Assembly: GCA_037974665.1 (NCBI GenBank)
Contig: CM075769.1
Location: 80,295,190 to 80,359,189 of the forward strand
Length of the DNA: 64,000 bases
Source of the DNA: Ehretia macrophylla
Lineage: Eukaryota > Streptophyta > Magnoliopsida > Boraginales > Ehretiaceae
Direction of reading: 5' to 3'
Below are positions 25,314 through 37,671 of the stretch, in pieces. The notes under the pieces were generated by a model. That model was not told the origin of the DNA. It saw only the letters and a list, made by a program, of their open reading frames with translations, and did not search any database. Both the position numbers and the translations under genes were made by a program. Within the stretch, counting starts at the first letter, position 1; every line of letters starts with the position of its first letter.

Positions 25314-25871
25314 CTTTTCAATTTTTTTTTCCCCAGTTAGGGTTGCCAAGATGCTTTATCTACCAAATCTCTATTACCGAATCCCACGGAACATTGGGCA
25401 AGACAACTTCGCTTCACGTAGAGGCCGGGCCCGAAAACCGAGGGCGTAGGTTTATTTACCAGGCCTTCGTCGCTCTGGTACCCATAACTTTTGATCCGTA
25501 AGGAGTTACGTGGCGCACAGCATACCGTTGCAAAGCACTCTGAGAGCTCTACGACGGGGGCAGCCAGCTTGCTCGCTATGCCCGTTTTTAGAGCCCAAAA
25601 TTGAAAGTTTTTATCAGTTTCAGGCCACTTTTGTTCATTTCCTCTATTTTTATGTCCCGGATCGTACGTCGTGAGCTGTTAAATGGACGACAACCTGACT
25701 CACGGGACATCAGAGGGCCATACAACGTCTCGATATCAAGTCTTGCAAGGATGCTACGTTGTTGAAGCGGATAGGTTGTCGTTAAGCCCATTGGGCCTTT
25801 TGAATGGGCCATCTCTCGAGGCTGGGACTGTGAACCGTTAACACATATAGGAATTATGCCCTCAACATGAC

Positions 25872-25990
25872 TGGTGCGATCATACCAACACTAATGCACC
25901 GGATCCCATCAGAACTACGAAGTTAAGCGTGTTTGGGCGAGAGTAGTACTAGGATGAGTGACCCCTTGGGAAGTCCTCGTGTTGCACCGC
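25872..25990 (+). rRNA. 5S rRNA: 5S rRNA copy 35
   Basis: Full length with about 7 differences, including the first base (T), C61T and G86A. Confidence 0.94.
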
Positions 25991-26548
25991 CTTTTCAATT
26001 TTTTTTGCCCGGGTTAGGGTTGCCAAGATACTTTATCCACCAAATCACTATTACCGAATCCCACGGAACATTGGGTAAGACAACTTCGCTTCACGTAGAA
26101 GTCGGGCCCGCAAACCGAGGGCGTAGGGTTTGTGACCAGGTTTCCGTCGCTCCGGTGCCCATAACTTTTGATCCGTAAGGAGTTAGGACGCGCACAGCAT
26201 ACCGTTGCAAAGCTCTCTGATAGCTCAATGACGGGGATAGCTAGCTTGCTCACTGTGCCCATTTTTGGAGCCCAAAATCAAACGTTTCATCAATTTCTGG
26301 CCACTTTTCTTCTTTTGCCCTGTTTTTTTGTCACGGATCGTACGTCGTGAGCTGTTTATAAGGACGACAACCTGACTCGCGGTACATCAGAGAGCCCTAC
26401 GACGTGTCGATTTCACATCTTGCGAGGATGCTGAGTTGTTGAAGCGGATGGGTTGTCGTTGAGCCCATTGGGCCTTTTGAATGGGCCATCTTTCTAGGCT
26501 GGCACTATGAACCTTTAACACATATAGGAATTGTGTCCTCAACATGAC

Positions 26549-26667
26549 AGGTGTGATCATACCAGCACTAATGTACTGGATCCCATTAGAACTCTGAAGT
26601 TAAGCGTGCTTGGGCGAGAGTAGTACTAGGATGGGTAACCCCTTGGGAAGTCCTCGTGTTGCAGCCC
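26549..26667 (+). rRNA. 5S rRNA: 5S rRNA copy 36
   Basis: Full length with about 9 differences, including G1A, C6T and G89A. Probably inactive. Confidence 0.94.
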
Positions 26668-27225
26668 CTTTTCTATTTTTTTTGCCCTGGTTAGGGTTGC
26701 CAAGATACTTTATCCACCAAATCTCTATTACCGAATCCCACGGAACATTGGGCAAGACAACTTCGCTTCACGTAGAGGTCGGGCATGCAAATCGAGGGCG
26801 TAGGGTTTGTGACCAAGTCTCCGTCGCCTCGATGCCCATAACTTTTGATCCGTAAGGAGGTATGTGGCTCACAGTATACCTTTGCAAAGCTCTGTGAGAG
26901 CTCTACGACGGGGGCAGCCAGCTTGCTCGCTGTGCCCGTTTTTGGAGCCCAAAATCGAACGTTTTCATCAGTTTCAAACCACTTTTGTTCTTTTGCTCTA
27001 TTTTTTCATCCCGGATTGTATATCGTGAGCTGTTAAAAGGACGACAACCTGACTCGCGGGACATCAGAGGGCACTACAACGTGTCGATATCACATCTTGC
27101 GAGGATGCTGCGTTGTTGAAACGGATGAGATGTCGTTAAGCCCATTGGGCCTTTTGAATGGGCCATCTCTCTAGGCTGGCACTGTGAACCGTTAACACAT
27201 ATAGGAATTGTGCCCTCAACATGAC

Positions 27226-27344
27226 GGGTGCGATCATACCAACACTAATGCATCGGATCCCATCAGAACTCCGAAGTTAAGCATGCTTGGGTGAGAGTAG
27301 TACTAGGATGGCTGACCCCCTGGGAAGTCCTCGTGTTGCACCCC
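27226..27344 (+). rRNA. 5S rRNA: 5S rRNA copy 37
   Basis: Full length with about 5 differences, including G58A, C67T and G87C. The second T run after the gene is shortened to six. Confidence 0.95.
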
Positions 27345-27900
27345 CTTTTCAATTTTTTGCCCTGGATAGGGTTGCCAAGATACTTTATCCACCAAATCTC
27401 TTTTACCGAATCCCACGGAATATTGGGCAAGACAACTTCACTTCACGTAGAGGCCGGGACTGCAAACCGAGGGCGTAGGGTTTGTGACCAGGTCTCCGTC
27501 GCTCCGGTGCCCATAACTTTTGATCCGTAAGGAGTTATGCGGCGCACAGCATACCGTTGCAAAGCTCTATGAGAGCTCTACGACGGGGGCAACCAGCTTG
27601 CTTGTTGTGCCCATTTTTGGATCCCAAAATCGAACTTTTTCATCAGTTTCAGGACACTTTTCTTCTTTTGCGCTATTTTTCCGTCCCGGATCGTACGTCG
27701 TGAGCTGTTAAAAGGACGACAACCTGACTCACGGGACATTAGAGGGCCCAACAACGTGTCGATATCACGTCTTGCGAGGATGCTGCGTTGTTGAAGCGGA
27801 TGGGTTGTCGTTAAGCACATTTGGCCTTTTCAATGGGCCATCTTTCTAGGCTGGCACTATGAACCGTTAACACATATAGGAATTGTGCCCTCAACATGAC

Positions 27901-28019
27901 GGGTGTGATCATACCAGCACTAATGCACTGGATCCCATCAAAACTCCGAAGTTAAGCGTGCTTGGGCGAGAGTAGTACTAGGATGGGTGACCCCCAGGGA
28001 AGTCCTCGTGTTGCACCCC
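27901..28019 (+). rRNA. 5S rRNA: 5S rRNA copy 38
   Basis: Full length with about 4 differences (6, 29, 41, 96). The A box and intermediate element match the consensus. Confidence 0.95.
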
Positions 28020-28577
28020 ATTTTCAATTTTTTTTGCCCTGGTTAGGGTTGCCAAGATACTTTATCTACGAAATCTCTATTACCGAACCACACGGAACAT
28101 TGGGAAAGACAACTTTGCTTAACGTCGAGGCCGGGCCTTCAAACCGAGGGCGTAGGGTTTGTGACCAGGTCTCCGTCGCTTCGGAGCCCATAACTTTTGA
28201 TCCGTAAGGAGTTACGCGGCGCACAGGATACCGTTGCAAAGCTTTCTGAGAGCTCTACGACCGGGGCAGCCAACTTGCTTGATGTGCCAATTTTTGGAGC
28301 CCAAAATCGAATGTTTTCATCAGTTTTAGGACACTTTTCTTCTTTTGCCCAGTTTTTTCGTCCCGGATCGTATGTCGTGAGCTCTTAAAAGGACGACAGC
28401 TTGACTCGCGGTACATCAGAGGGCCCTACAATGTGTCGATATCACGTCTTGCGAGGATGTTGCGTTGTTGAAGCGGATGGGTTGTCGTTAAGCCCATTTG
28501 GCGTTTTGAATGGGCCATCTCTCTAGGCTGGCACTGTGAACCGTTAACACGTATAGGAATTGTGCCTTCAACATGAC

Positions 28578-28695
28578 GTGTGCGATCATACCAGCACTAA
28601 TGTACCGGATCCCATCAGAACTCCGAAGTTAAGCGTGCTTGGGCGAGCGTAGTACTAGGATGGGTGACCCCTGGGAAGTCCTCGTGTTGCACCCC
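28578..28695 (+). rRNA. 5S rRNA: 5S rRNA copy 39
   Basis: 118 nt: one C is missing at 91-95. Other differences are G2T, C26T and A71C. Confidence 0.94.
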
Positions 28696-29252
28696 CTTTT
28701 CAATTTTTTTTGCCCTGGTTAGGGTTGCCAAGATGCTTTATCTGCCAATCTCTATTACCGAATCCCACGGAACATTGGGCAAGACAACTTCGCTTCACGT
28801 AGAGGCCGGGCCCGCAAACTGAGGGCATAGGGTTTGTGACCAGGTCTCCGTCGCTCCGGTGCCCATAACTTTTGATTCGTAAGGTGTTACGCGGTGCACA
28901 TCATACCGTTGCAAAGTTCTCTGAGAGTTCTACGACGGGGGCAGCTAGCTCGCTCGCTGTACCCATTTTTGGAGGCCAAAATCGAATGTTTTCATCAGTT
29001 TCAGGCCACTTTTGTTCATTTGCTCTATTTTTCCATCCCGGATTGTACGTCATGAGCTGTTAAAAGGATGACAACCTGACTCGTGGAACATCAGAGGTCC
29101 CTACAATGTGTCGATATCACGTCTTGCGAGGATGCTGCGTTGTTGAAGCTGATGGGTTGTCGTTAAGCTCATTGGGCCTTTTGAATGGGCCATCTCTCTA
29201 GGCTGGGACTTTGAACCGTTAACACATATAGGAATTGTGCCCTCAACATGAC

Positions 29253-29371
29253 GGGTGAGATCATACCAGCACTAATGCACCGGATCCCATCAGAACTTCG
29301 AAGTTAAGCGTGCTTGGGCGAGAGTAGTACTAGGATGGGTGACCCCTTGGGAAGTCCTCGTGTTGCACCCC
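29253..29371 (+). rRNA. 5S rRNA: 5S rRNA copy 40
   Basis: Full length with three differences (C6A, C46T, C95T). Its downstream spacer is interrupted by the solo LTR 349 bp after the gene. Confidence 0.96.
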
Positions 29372-29715
29372 ATTTTCAATTTTTTTTGCCCTGGTTAGGG
29401 TTGCCAAGATACTTTATCCACCAAATCTCTATTATCGAATCCCACGGAACATTGGGCAAGACAACTTCGCTTCACGTAGAGGCCGGGCCCGTAAACCGAG
29501 GGCGTAGGGTTTGTGACCAGGTCTCCGTCGCTCCGGTGCCCATAACTTTTGATCTGTATTGAGTTATACGGCGCACAGCATACCATTGCAAAGCTCTTTG
29601 AGAGCTCTACGATGGGGGTAGTCAGCTTGCTCGCTGTGCCCATTTTTGGACCCTAAAATCGAACGTTTTCATCAGTTTCAGGACACTTTTCTTCTTTTGC
29701 CCTGTTTTTCCGTCC

Positions 29716-29720
29716 CGGAT
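29716..29720. repeat. Target-site duplication CGGAT, left
   Basis: CGGAT stands immediately before the solo LTR and again at 33585-33589 just after it. Uninterrupted units read CCCGGATCGTACG here once. Confidence 0.93.
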
Positions 29721-32700
29721 TGTCACGCCCCAACCCGGCCTATAAAGGTTAGACTAGGGTGTGATCTAAACATTCAAGTAACGTCTCGTACTTAACCGTT
29801 CATTAAGATTTAACACTTAATGTTTTGGCCTAAACTCCAAAATTTTTTGGTAAACCGGCAGCATAACTGTTGTAATTGGGCTCTTTTGTTTGACCTAATT
29901 CTCTAAACGCCTCAATTATTCCAATCGTTAATCCAATTCCATTAAGGACTCCTATTTGTCACCAACCGATTTGCCTACTAGTTTATCTTGAAAGTCTCGT
30001 TTGGTTAATAAGCCTAACATGATAACTATGTCCCGTTTATTTGTTAATTTCCTATCATGCAAGTACCTATTATCCTTTAGTTTGCAAATGAGCACCTAAG
30101 TGAAATTAGATAGAATTAACTTAGTTGATCGTTCATCTAGTGGTTTGAAAGCATACGATAACTACTAATTAAGAAAACGAAAGCAAACAACCAAATAAAA
30201 ATTCGTCCGGTTATAGATAGTACAATCCTAGAATTAGACCCAAATTACAACGGGGTCATTTACATCAATAAAATGAATAGTTTGCAATCAAACACAACAT
30301 CCATATAGCAACCACTTTCAGGCAAAGCACAAAAGCACGTAGGGATAGGCAATCACTCCAAGGAACCATTGTTAAGCACATCGTCCTCGGGTACCTGTTC
30401 TTGATCTTCTTCACCTGAGATGATAAAAGAGGGTGAGTCCTTATGAACTCAGCGAGGGGGAACGAGAAATAGGTTTTGAAACTCATTTTCCGGTTCAACT
30501 TATGAAAATCCTTTTGCAAGCATGAATATAACAATAATATAAGATACAGGAACAGGAATACCAGTCTTTCCTCCCCGAGGTTCTCTAGGAACCAAGCGAG
30601 AGTACTTATACACATAGTAAAAGGATACGGTGAGCTTTAGCTCTCAGATCAGTTTCAGAATCAGAAGTTGCGGTCGACTTCAAATCATCCCCCAAACACG
30701 CCAGGTGGGTATACTCCGGATGTACCCCGAAATCCTACGACCCAACTCTCCGAGGAAGTCTAGCCCCCAAGCGAGAGAGGGAATGGGACCATGGTAGTCA
30801 TGGGTGCACTGGCAAGCCTGATGCCGCCCGGTGTGCTGATCGCTACCATGCCAACAGGAAAGGTTGCAACCTTGTATGCAATGCACATTCATGATAGACA
30901 ATATATCACAAGAGGAGGACAACAAAGTAGGTTGCCTCCGGACAGTCATAAGATTGCACATTGACCAAGTAAACAGGTAAACAAGCAGGGCACGATAAGA
31001 CATGAAATTTCACTTGAAAGGCATATAGAGTTATATGAAAATTAAACGGGCAGCCATGTAACACATGTAAAACAGACCATATAACTCATTTCAAAGTCCA
31101 CGTGATCAAGTAGTAAGCTTATTCAACATGCAATAACATCTACGTGGGTTCGGGTGCAAGAAAAGCTTATTTGTCAACATGCAATGATCAAAATCACATT
31201 TAAGACTATAAAGGCATTTACGGGCAGCCTACTAAACATATAATTCCACACAATATTCAAATGATCAACACTTAGCAAAACTACCTAGTCATTAGGGTTT
31301 CCATTTCGTGCATATTTGTGCAATTTGAGCCTCAACCAAACTCAAAGTCAATCTCAAACCGTGCATCATATAATTCAACATCCTCAAGTACTCAAAACAG
31401 TCCACACAACATCTCAACACCACAATTCCAAGCAATTAACACCACAAGAGAGGTTACAATAATTTTTCCAAGCATATAGCTAAGTGAAACCCTTACTGCA
31501 ATAGGCTGTTTTCTCACAATCAATAGGATAAGCAAAAAAACTCCAAATCCAGTGAATAAGATGTCAAATTAAAGCTTAATAAGATAACTAAAATCAGAAA
31601 CAAACCTTGCATCAATTGGAGTTTGGGATCATTAGATATAGCCGAAACAGTGAGATAGCACAAAACTGTCCAGATTTTTACACATTTCCATAATTGACGT
31701 TTTTAAGGTCCTTAGGGTCAGTTTTAGCCTTGGTCCATTTCTGACAAAATTTTCCAGAACTGAAAAATATAGCAGCACACCAAATTTTATGCATTTTGGA
31801 CATCATTTACTAAGTCAAATATGGTTCGTTCCAAAAGGTCAGTGCATCTGCCAAAACCTGCTTCATTTTTCCAGATTTCCAGATTTGGACACATTTTAAA
31901 GATTCGCCATTTTGAGGATCTTAGAGTCAACATTAGCTTCGGCCTATTTCTGGGAAAAATGTTCAAAACTGTCCAAAATAGTCACCTACAAATTTTCATG
32001 AATTTTCAACATCATTTTCCTAGCTAAATTTACCTCGAAACATACTGGTCAGAGAGCTGTCAACAATTCGACTTCACCTAGCATCACTTTCAAGCCAAGA
32101 TCTTGCCATGCATGGTTGTTTAAGCTTATGAACGAACATATATCTCAAGCACAGAAGCAAATACACACATTTATGAGCATGCATGTGGATTTTTGAAGAG
32201 TTTTCAAAAGGTTTTAGCCCTCACCTTAGCAATCAACCCAAAAGATGCTCAAAAACCTTGTTGAAGCTCAAATCTCTTCTTCTTCTTCTTGCTTAGCCGA
32301 GATTCCAACTAGCTTTTCTCTAGTTTTTCCTAGCTTAGTGATCAATCTCTTAGCACATGCATGAGGTTAGAACATGAAGAAAAGAAATGGAAGTCAAGAG
32401 GCTTACCTAGGCCGAATAGAAGTCTTCAATGTACATGCATGTGTGATTTTCACTTCCTAGCTAGCTCGGTTGAGGTCCTTTTCTTATGGCTTTCTTTGTT
32501 TGGCTATGGTGTGAAGAAGATAAGCTATGGAGGTAGAGAACTCTGCCAAAACTGAAATGGAGAGAGAAAATGAGAGGGAAGTGAGAGAAAAGAAGGAGAA
32601 ATGAAAGATAAATGAAAGAATATGACAAAGAATGACAAAGAGTGATGTTTTGCATTGTTCTAAGCATATGGTCGGCCTTGGGCAGCCCATTTTCAGTATT

Positions 32701-33584
32701 TTTGTGTCTTCAAGGAGTATTTTGAAATGGCTAGCATGGGCATGGAGCACTTGGTCGAAAATGGTGGAGATTTGAGGAGAATTGAGCAATTTTTTATGCA
32801 TTGTGTTAAGTGTTTTGTCATAGTTTGTCTAGGACTAAATTTTGATGCATTTGTGTAATTAGAATTGTCATAGGAATGTTGGGGAATGAGGGAATCTAGG
32901 TAGAATAAAATATAGGAATGTTTGTTGATGAGTTGAATTATGAATAGAATAATAGATAGTGGAAAATGTAGGAATAGTTTAGTATTATTTTATTGTTAGT
33001 GGAGTTTGTAGAGAATTTGAATTAGGAATATAATATTGGTTAGTGATTGTGTAGGATTATTTTAGTGTCTAGTGCTTTGTGTAGGATTCTTTCTTGATTA
33101 ACGTGGTGGCATGGATTCCTAGATCTAGGGCACGAATTACGAGGTAGACACGAACTACAAGGTACAACACGTATTTCAAGACTAAGGTACATACTTCAAG
33201 ATAAGTGCACGGATTCTAATGCTAACACACGCAACCCTAGGTGAATGAACGTAGACCAAAATAAGGCACGTAATTCAATGCAATGCACGTAATTCAAGAC
33301 ACGACTCTTAAACCTAGGTTAAAGAACGCAGTTCAAGATTAATGCACGCGAAACGAAGAGACAAACGTAAATCAAGGTCTCACACGTAAATTAAGGTCAT
33401 GGCATGTTTATCTAGGTATCGCACGTATATCGAGGATTAGAGCACACCATTCTAGGTTAAGGCACGTATAACGAGGCATGTATGAAAACCAAGACAAGGC
33501 ACGTAATCCAAGGTCGGTCATATAATTAGGGATCTATGGCATGCAAATCGAGGTATGACACATTACTTGGGGTCGGGCCTCACA
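29721..33584 (-). mobile_element. Solo LTR, family B, reverse orientation
   Basis: A 3,864-bp segment starting TGTCACGCCCCAACCCGG and ending GGTCGGGCCTCACA, so in its own sense (minus strand) it runs TG...CA. It is flanked by a perfect 5-bp duplication, CGGAT. Its own 3' end is homologous to the LTR end at 1775-2364. No primer-binding site, polypurine tract or retroviral protein domain is visible. This fits an LTR left after LTR-LTR recombination of a long-LTR Ty3/gypsy element. A non-autonomous element is the alternative. A block around 30420-30450 (reverse sense CCCTCGCTGAG, then a T-rich run and AGG) has a counterpart in the chromovirus LTRs at 38537 and 45757. The reading frames inside match no family I recognise. 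Without a second LTR it cannot be dated. Confidence 0.8.
33130..33553. repeat. Degenerate ~25-bp repeats with CACGTAA core
   Basis: About 16 or more imperfect copies of a short motif near GCACGTAATTCAAGG recur every ~20-30 bp (for example GCACGTAATTCAATG, ACACGTAAATTAAGG, GCACGTATATCGAGG, GCACGTAATCCAAGG). They lie at the 5' end of the solo LTR in its own sense. The copies are old and vary in length, so the repeat is recognised by eye and its edges are approximate. Confidence 0.7.
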
Positions 33585-33589
33585 CGGAT
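33585..33589. repeat. Target-site duplication CGGAT, right
   Basis: Second copy of the duplication. The 5S spacer resumes here in phase: copy 40 to copy 41 is 677 bp once the LTR and one duplication copy are subtracted. Confidence 0.93.
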
Positions 33590-33798
33590 CGTACGTCGTG
33601 AGCTGTTAAAAGGACGACAACCTGACTCGCAGTACATCAGAGGGCCCTACAACGTGTCGATATCACGTCTTGCAAGGATGCTGCGTTGTTGAAGCAGATG
33701 GGTTATCGTTAAGCCAATTGGGACTTTTGAATAGGCGATCTCTCTAGGCTGGCACTGTGAACCGTTAACACATATAAGAATTGTGCCCTCAACACGAC

Positions 33799-33917
33799 GG
33801 GTGCGATCATACCAGCACTAATGCACTGGATCCCATTAGAACTCCGAAGTTAAGCGTTCTTGGGCGAGAGTAGTACTAGGATGGGTGACCCGCTGGGAAG
33901 TCCTCGTGTTGCACCCC
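33799..33917 (+). rRNA. 5S rRNA: 5S rRNA copy 41
   Basis: Full length with four differences (29, 39, 60, 94). Helix I is intact. Confidence 0.96.
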
Positions 33918-34475
33918 CTTTTCAATTTTTTTTTGCCTTTGTTAGGGTTGCCAAAATACTTTATCCACCAAATCTCTATTACCGAATCCCACGGAACATT
34001 GGGCAAGACAACTTCGCTCACGTAGAGGCTGGGCCCGCAAACTGAGGGCGTAGGGTTTGTGACCAGGTCTCCGTCGCTCCGGTGCCCATAACTTTTGATC
34101 CGTAAGGAGTTACGCGGCGCATAACATACCGTTGCAAAGCTCTATGAGAGCTCTACGACGGGGGCAGCCAGCTTGCTCGCTATGCCTGTTTTTGGAGCCC
34201 AAAATTGAATGTTTTCATCAGTTTCAGGATACTTTTCTTCTTTTGCCCTATTTTTCCGTCCCGGATCGTACGTCATGAGCTGTTAAAAGGACGACAACCT
34301 GACTTGCGGTACATCAAAGGGCCCTACAACGTGTCGATATCACGTCTTGCGAGGATGCTGCATTGTTGAAGCGGATGGTTTGTCGTTAGGCCCATTGGGC
34401 CTTTTGAATGGGCCATCTCTCTTGGCTGGCATTGTGAACCGTTAACATATGTAGGAATTGTGCCCTCAACATGAC

Positions 34476-34593
34476 GGGTGCGATCATACCAGCACTAATG
34501 CACCGGATCCCATCAGAACTCCGAAGTTAAGCGTGCTTGGCCGAGATTATACTAGGATGGGTGACCCCCTGGGAAGTCCTCGTGTTGCACCCT
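34476..34593 (+). rRNA. 5S rRNA: 5S rRNA copy 42
   Basis: 118 nt: one base is lost and neighbours are changed at 71-76, at and just after the intermediate element. The last base is T. Probably impaired. Confidence 0.93.
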
Positions 34594-35151
34594 ATATTCA
34601 ATTTTTTTTGCCCTAGTTAGGGTTGCCAAGATATTTTATCCACCAAATCTCTATTACCGAATCTCATGGAACATTGGGCAAGACAGCTACGCTTCACGTA
34701 GAGGCCGGGCCCGCAAACCGAAGGAGTAGGGTTTGTGGCCAGGTCTCCGTCGCTTCGGTGCCCATAACTTTTGATCCGTAAGGAGTTATGCGGCGCACAG
34801 CATACCGTTGCAAAGCTCTCTGAGAGCTCTACGACGGGGGTAGGCAGCTTGCTCGCTATGCCCATTTTTGGAGCCCAAAATCGAATGTTTTCATCAGTTT
34901 CGGGATACTTTTCTTATTTTGCCCTGTTTTTCCGTCCCGGATCGTACGTCGTGAGCTGTTAAAAGGAAGACAACCTGACTTGTGGTACATCAGACGGCCC
35001 TACAACGTGTCGATACCACGTCTTGTGAGGATGCTGCGATATTGAAGCGGATGGGTTGTTGTTAAGCCCATTGGGCCTTTTGAATGGGCCATCACTCTAG
35101 GCTGGCACTGTGAACCGTTAACACATATAGGAATTGTGCCCTCAACATGAC

Positions 35152-35270
35152 GGGTGCAATCAGACCAGTACTAATGCACCGGATCCCATCAGAACTTCGA
35201 AGTTAAGCGTGCTTGAGGGAGAGTAGTACTAGGATGGGTGACCCCCCGGGAAGTCCTCGTGTTGCACCCC
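35152..35270 (+). rRNA. 5S rRNA: 5S rRNA copy 43
   Basis: Full length with about 7 differences, including C67G in the intermediate element. Its spacer matches that of copy 50 (49390), for example CCCTAGTTAG and TTATCTGCC. Confidence 0.95.
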
Positions 35271-35829
35271 CTTTTCAATTTTTTTTGCCCTAGTTAGGGT
35301 TGCCAAGATACTTTATCTGCCAAATCTCTAATACCGAATCTCACGGAACATTGGGCAAGACAACTTCGCTTCACGTAGAGGCCGGGCCCGCAAACCGAGG
35401 GCGTAGGGTTTTGTGACCAGGTCTGCGTCGCTCCGGTGCCCATAACTTTTTATCCGTAAGGAGTTACGCGGTGTACAACATACCGTTGCATAGCTCTCTA
35501 AGAGCTCTACGATGGGGGCAGCGAGCTTGCTCGCTGTGACTATTTTTGGAGCCCAAAATCAAACGTTTTCATTAGTTTCAAGCCACTTTTATTCTTTTGC
35601 CCTATTTTTCCGTCCTGGATCGTACGTCGTGAGCTGTTAAAAGGCCGACAACCTGACTCGCGGTACATCAGAGGGCCCTAAAACGTGTCGATATCACGTA
35701 TTGTGAGGATGCTGAGTTGTTGAAGCGGATGGGATGTCGTTAAGCCCATTGGGCCTTTTGAATGGGCCATCTCCCTAGGTTGGCACTGTGAACCGTTAAC
35801 ACATATAGGAATTATGCCCTCAACATGAC

Positions 35830-35948
35830 GGGTGCGATCATACTAGCACTAATGCACCGAATCCCATCAGAACTCCGAAGTTAAGCGTGCTTGGGCGAGA
35901 GTAGTATTAGGATGGGTGACCCCCTGGGAGGTCCTCGTGTTGCACCCC
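35830..35948 (+). rRNA. 5S rRNA: 5S rRNA copy 44
   Basis: Full length with four differences. C15T, C78T and A101G (GGGAGGTCC) are shared with copy 51. Confidence 0.95.
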
Positions 35949-36506
35949 CTTTTCAATTTTTTTTGCCCTGGTTAGGGTTGCCAAGATACTTTATCCACCA
36001 AATCTCTTTTACCGAATCCCACGGAACATTGGGCAAGACAACTTCGCTTCATGTAGAGGCCGAGCCCGCAAACCGAGGGCGTAGGGTTTGTGACCAGGTC
36101 TCCGTCGCTCCGGTGCCCACAACTTTTGATCCATAAGTAGTTACGCGGCACACAGCATACCATTGCAAAGCTCTCTGAGAGCTCTACGACGGCGGCATCC
36201 AGCTTGCTCGTTGTGCCCATTTTTGGATCCCAAAATTGAACGTTTTCATCAGTTTCAGGCCACTTTTTTTCTTTTGCTCCATTTTTTCGTCCCGGATCGT
36301 ACGTCGTGAGCTGTTAAAAGGACGATAACCTGACTCGCGGGACATTAGAGGTCCCTATAACGTGTCGATATCAAGTCTTGCGAGGATGCTGTGTTGTTGA
36401 ATCGGATGGGTTGTCGTTAAGCCCATTGGGCCTTTTGAATGAGCCATCTCTCTAGGCTGGGACTGTGAACCGTTAACACATATAGGAATTATGCCATCAA
36501 CATGAC

Positions 36507-36625
36507 GGGTGCGATCATACCAGCACTAATGCACCGGATCCCATCAGAACTCCGAAGTTAAGCGTGCTTGGGCGAGAGTAGTACTAGGATTGGTGACCCC
36601 ATGGGAAGTCCTCGTGTTGCACCCC
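36507..36625 (+). rRNA. 5S rRNA: 5S rRNA copy 45, near consensus
   Basis: Full length with two differences, G85T and C95A, both in the C box. These mark a subfamily (GATTGGTGACCCCATGG) that also includes copies 46 and 64. Confidence 0.96.
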
Positions 36626-37182
36626 CTTTGAATTTTTTTTGCCCTTGTTAGGGTTGCCAAGATACTTTATCCACCAAATCTCTATTACCCAATCCCATGG
36701 AACATTGGGCAGGACAACTTCGCTTCACGTAAAGGCCGGGCCCGCAAACCGAGGGCGTAGGGTTTGTGACCAGGTCTCCGTCGCTCCGGTGCCCAAAACT
36801 TTGGATCCGTAAGGAGTTACACGGCACACAGCATACCGTTGCAAAGCTCTCTGAGAGCTCTACGACAGGGGCATCCAGCTTGCTCGTTGTGCCCATTTTT
36901 GGATCTCAAAATCGAACGTTTTCATCAGTTTCAGGCCACTTTTGTTCTTTTGCTCTATTTTTTCATCCCGGATCGTACGTCGTGAGCTGTTAAAAGGACG
37001 ACAACCTGACTCGCGGGACATCAGATGGCCCTACAACGTGTCGATATCAAGTCTTGCGAGGATGCTGCGTTGTTGAAGCGGATGGGTTGTTGTTAAGCCC
37101 ATTGGGCCTTTTGAATGGGCCATCTCTCTAGGCTGGGACTGTGAACCGTTAACACATATAGGAATTATGCCCTCAACATGAC

Positions 37183-37300
37183 GGTGCGATCATACCAGCA
37201 CTAATGCATCGGATCCCATCAGAACTCCGAAGTTAAGCGTGCTTGGGCGAGAGTAGTACTAGGATTGGTGACCCCATGGGAAGTCCTCGTGTTGCACCCC
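37183..37300 (+). rRNA. 5S rRNA: 5S rRNA copy 46
   Basis: 118 nt: one of the three starting Gs is absent. It carries the G85T and C95A subfamily marks plus C28T. Confidence 0.94.
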
Positions 37301-37671
37301 CTTTCAATTTTTTTTCCCTTGTTAGTGTTGCCAAGATACTTTATCCACCAAATCTCTATTACCGAATCCCATGGAACATTGGGCAGGACAACTTCGCTTC
37401 ACGTAAAGGTCGGGCCCGCAAACCGAGGGCGTAGGGTTTGTGACCAGGTCTCCGTCGCTCCGGTGCCCATAACTTTTGATCCGTACAGAGTTACGCGGCG
37501 CATAGCATACCGTTGCAAAGCTCTTAGAGAGATCTACGACGTAGGCAACGAGCTTGCTCGCTGTGCCCATTTTTGAAGCCAAAAATTGAAAGTGTACATC
37601 AATTTTAGGCCACTTTTCTTCTTTTGCCCTATTTTTTCATCCCTGATCGTACGTCGTGAACTGTTAAAAGG

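Larger units (their letters stand above)
2365..29720 (+). repeat. 5S rDNA tandem array, segment 1 (40 gene copies)
   Basis: Head-to-tail units of 5S gene plus ~558-bp spacer with a period of 673-679 bp, mode 677. Exceptions are the unit starting 3526 (698 bp, extra ~21 bp) and the unit starting 21145 (665 bp, 12 bp lost). The first unit begins inside its spacer because of the LTR insertion. Spacer order after each gene: T4 and T8 runs; a block starting TTGCCAAGATACTTTATCC; a GC-rich block with GGGCCCGCAAACCGAGGGCG; a small palindrome AGCTCTCTGAGAGCT; a block around GATCGTACGTCGTGAGC; an inverted repeat with TGGGCC motifs; then a TATA-like box before the next gene. The ~80-aa reading frames that recur in every unit on both strands are translations of gene and spacer, not proteins. 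Confidence 0.97.

Noticed and set aside
2393-29643. Recurring ~60-110-aa reading frames on both strands (such as MGESSTRMGDPLGSPRV and MIRKELRGAQHTVAKL)
   Set aside because: They repeat every 677 bp, cross the 5S gene and spacer in several frames at once, are broken by indels between units, and match no protein family. They are by-products of a repeat with few stop codons.
30265-31003. Minus-strand frames of 107-116 aa in the solo LTR
   Set aside because: No recognisable domain, and LTRs of this kind do not normally encode proteins.
32361-32801. Short frames on both strands in the solo LTR around 32.4-32.8 kb
   Set aside because: Low-complexity AG/CT-rich sequence, overlapping frames on both strands, no known family.
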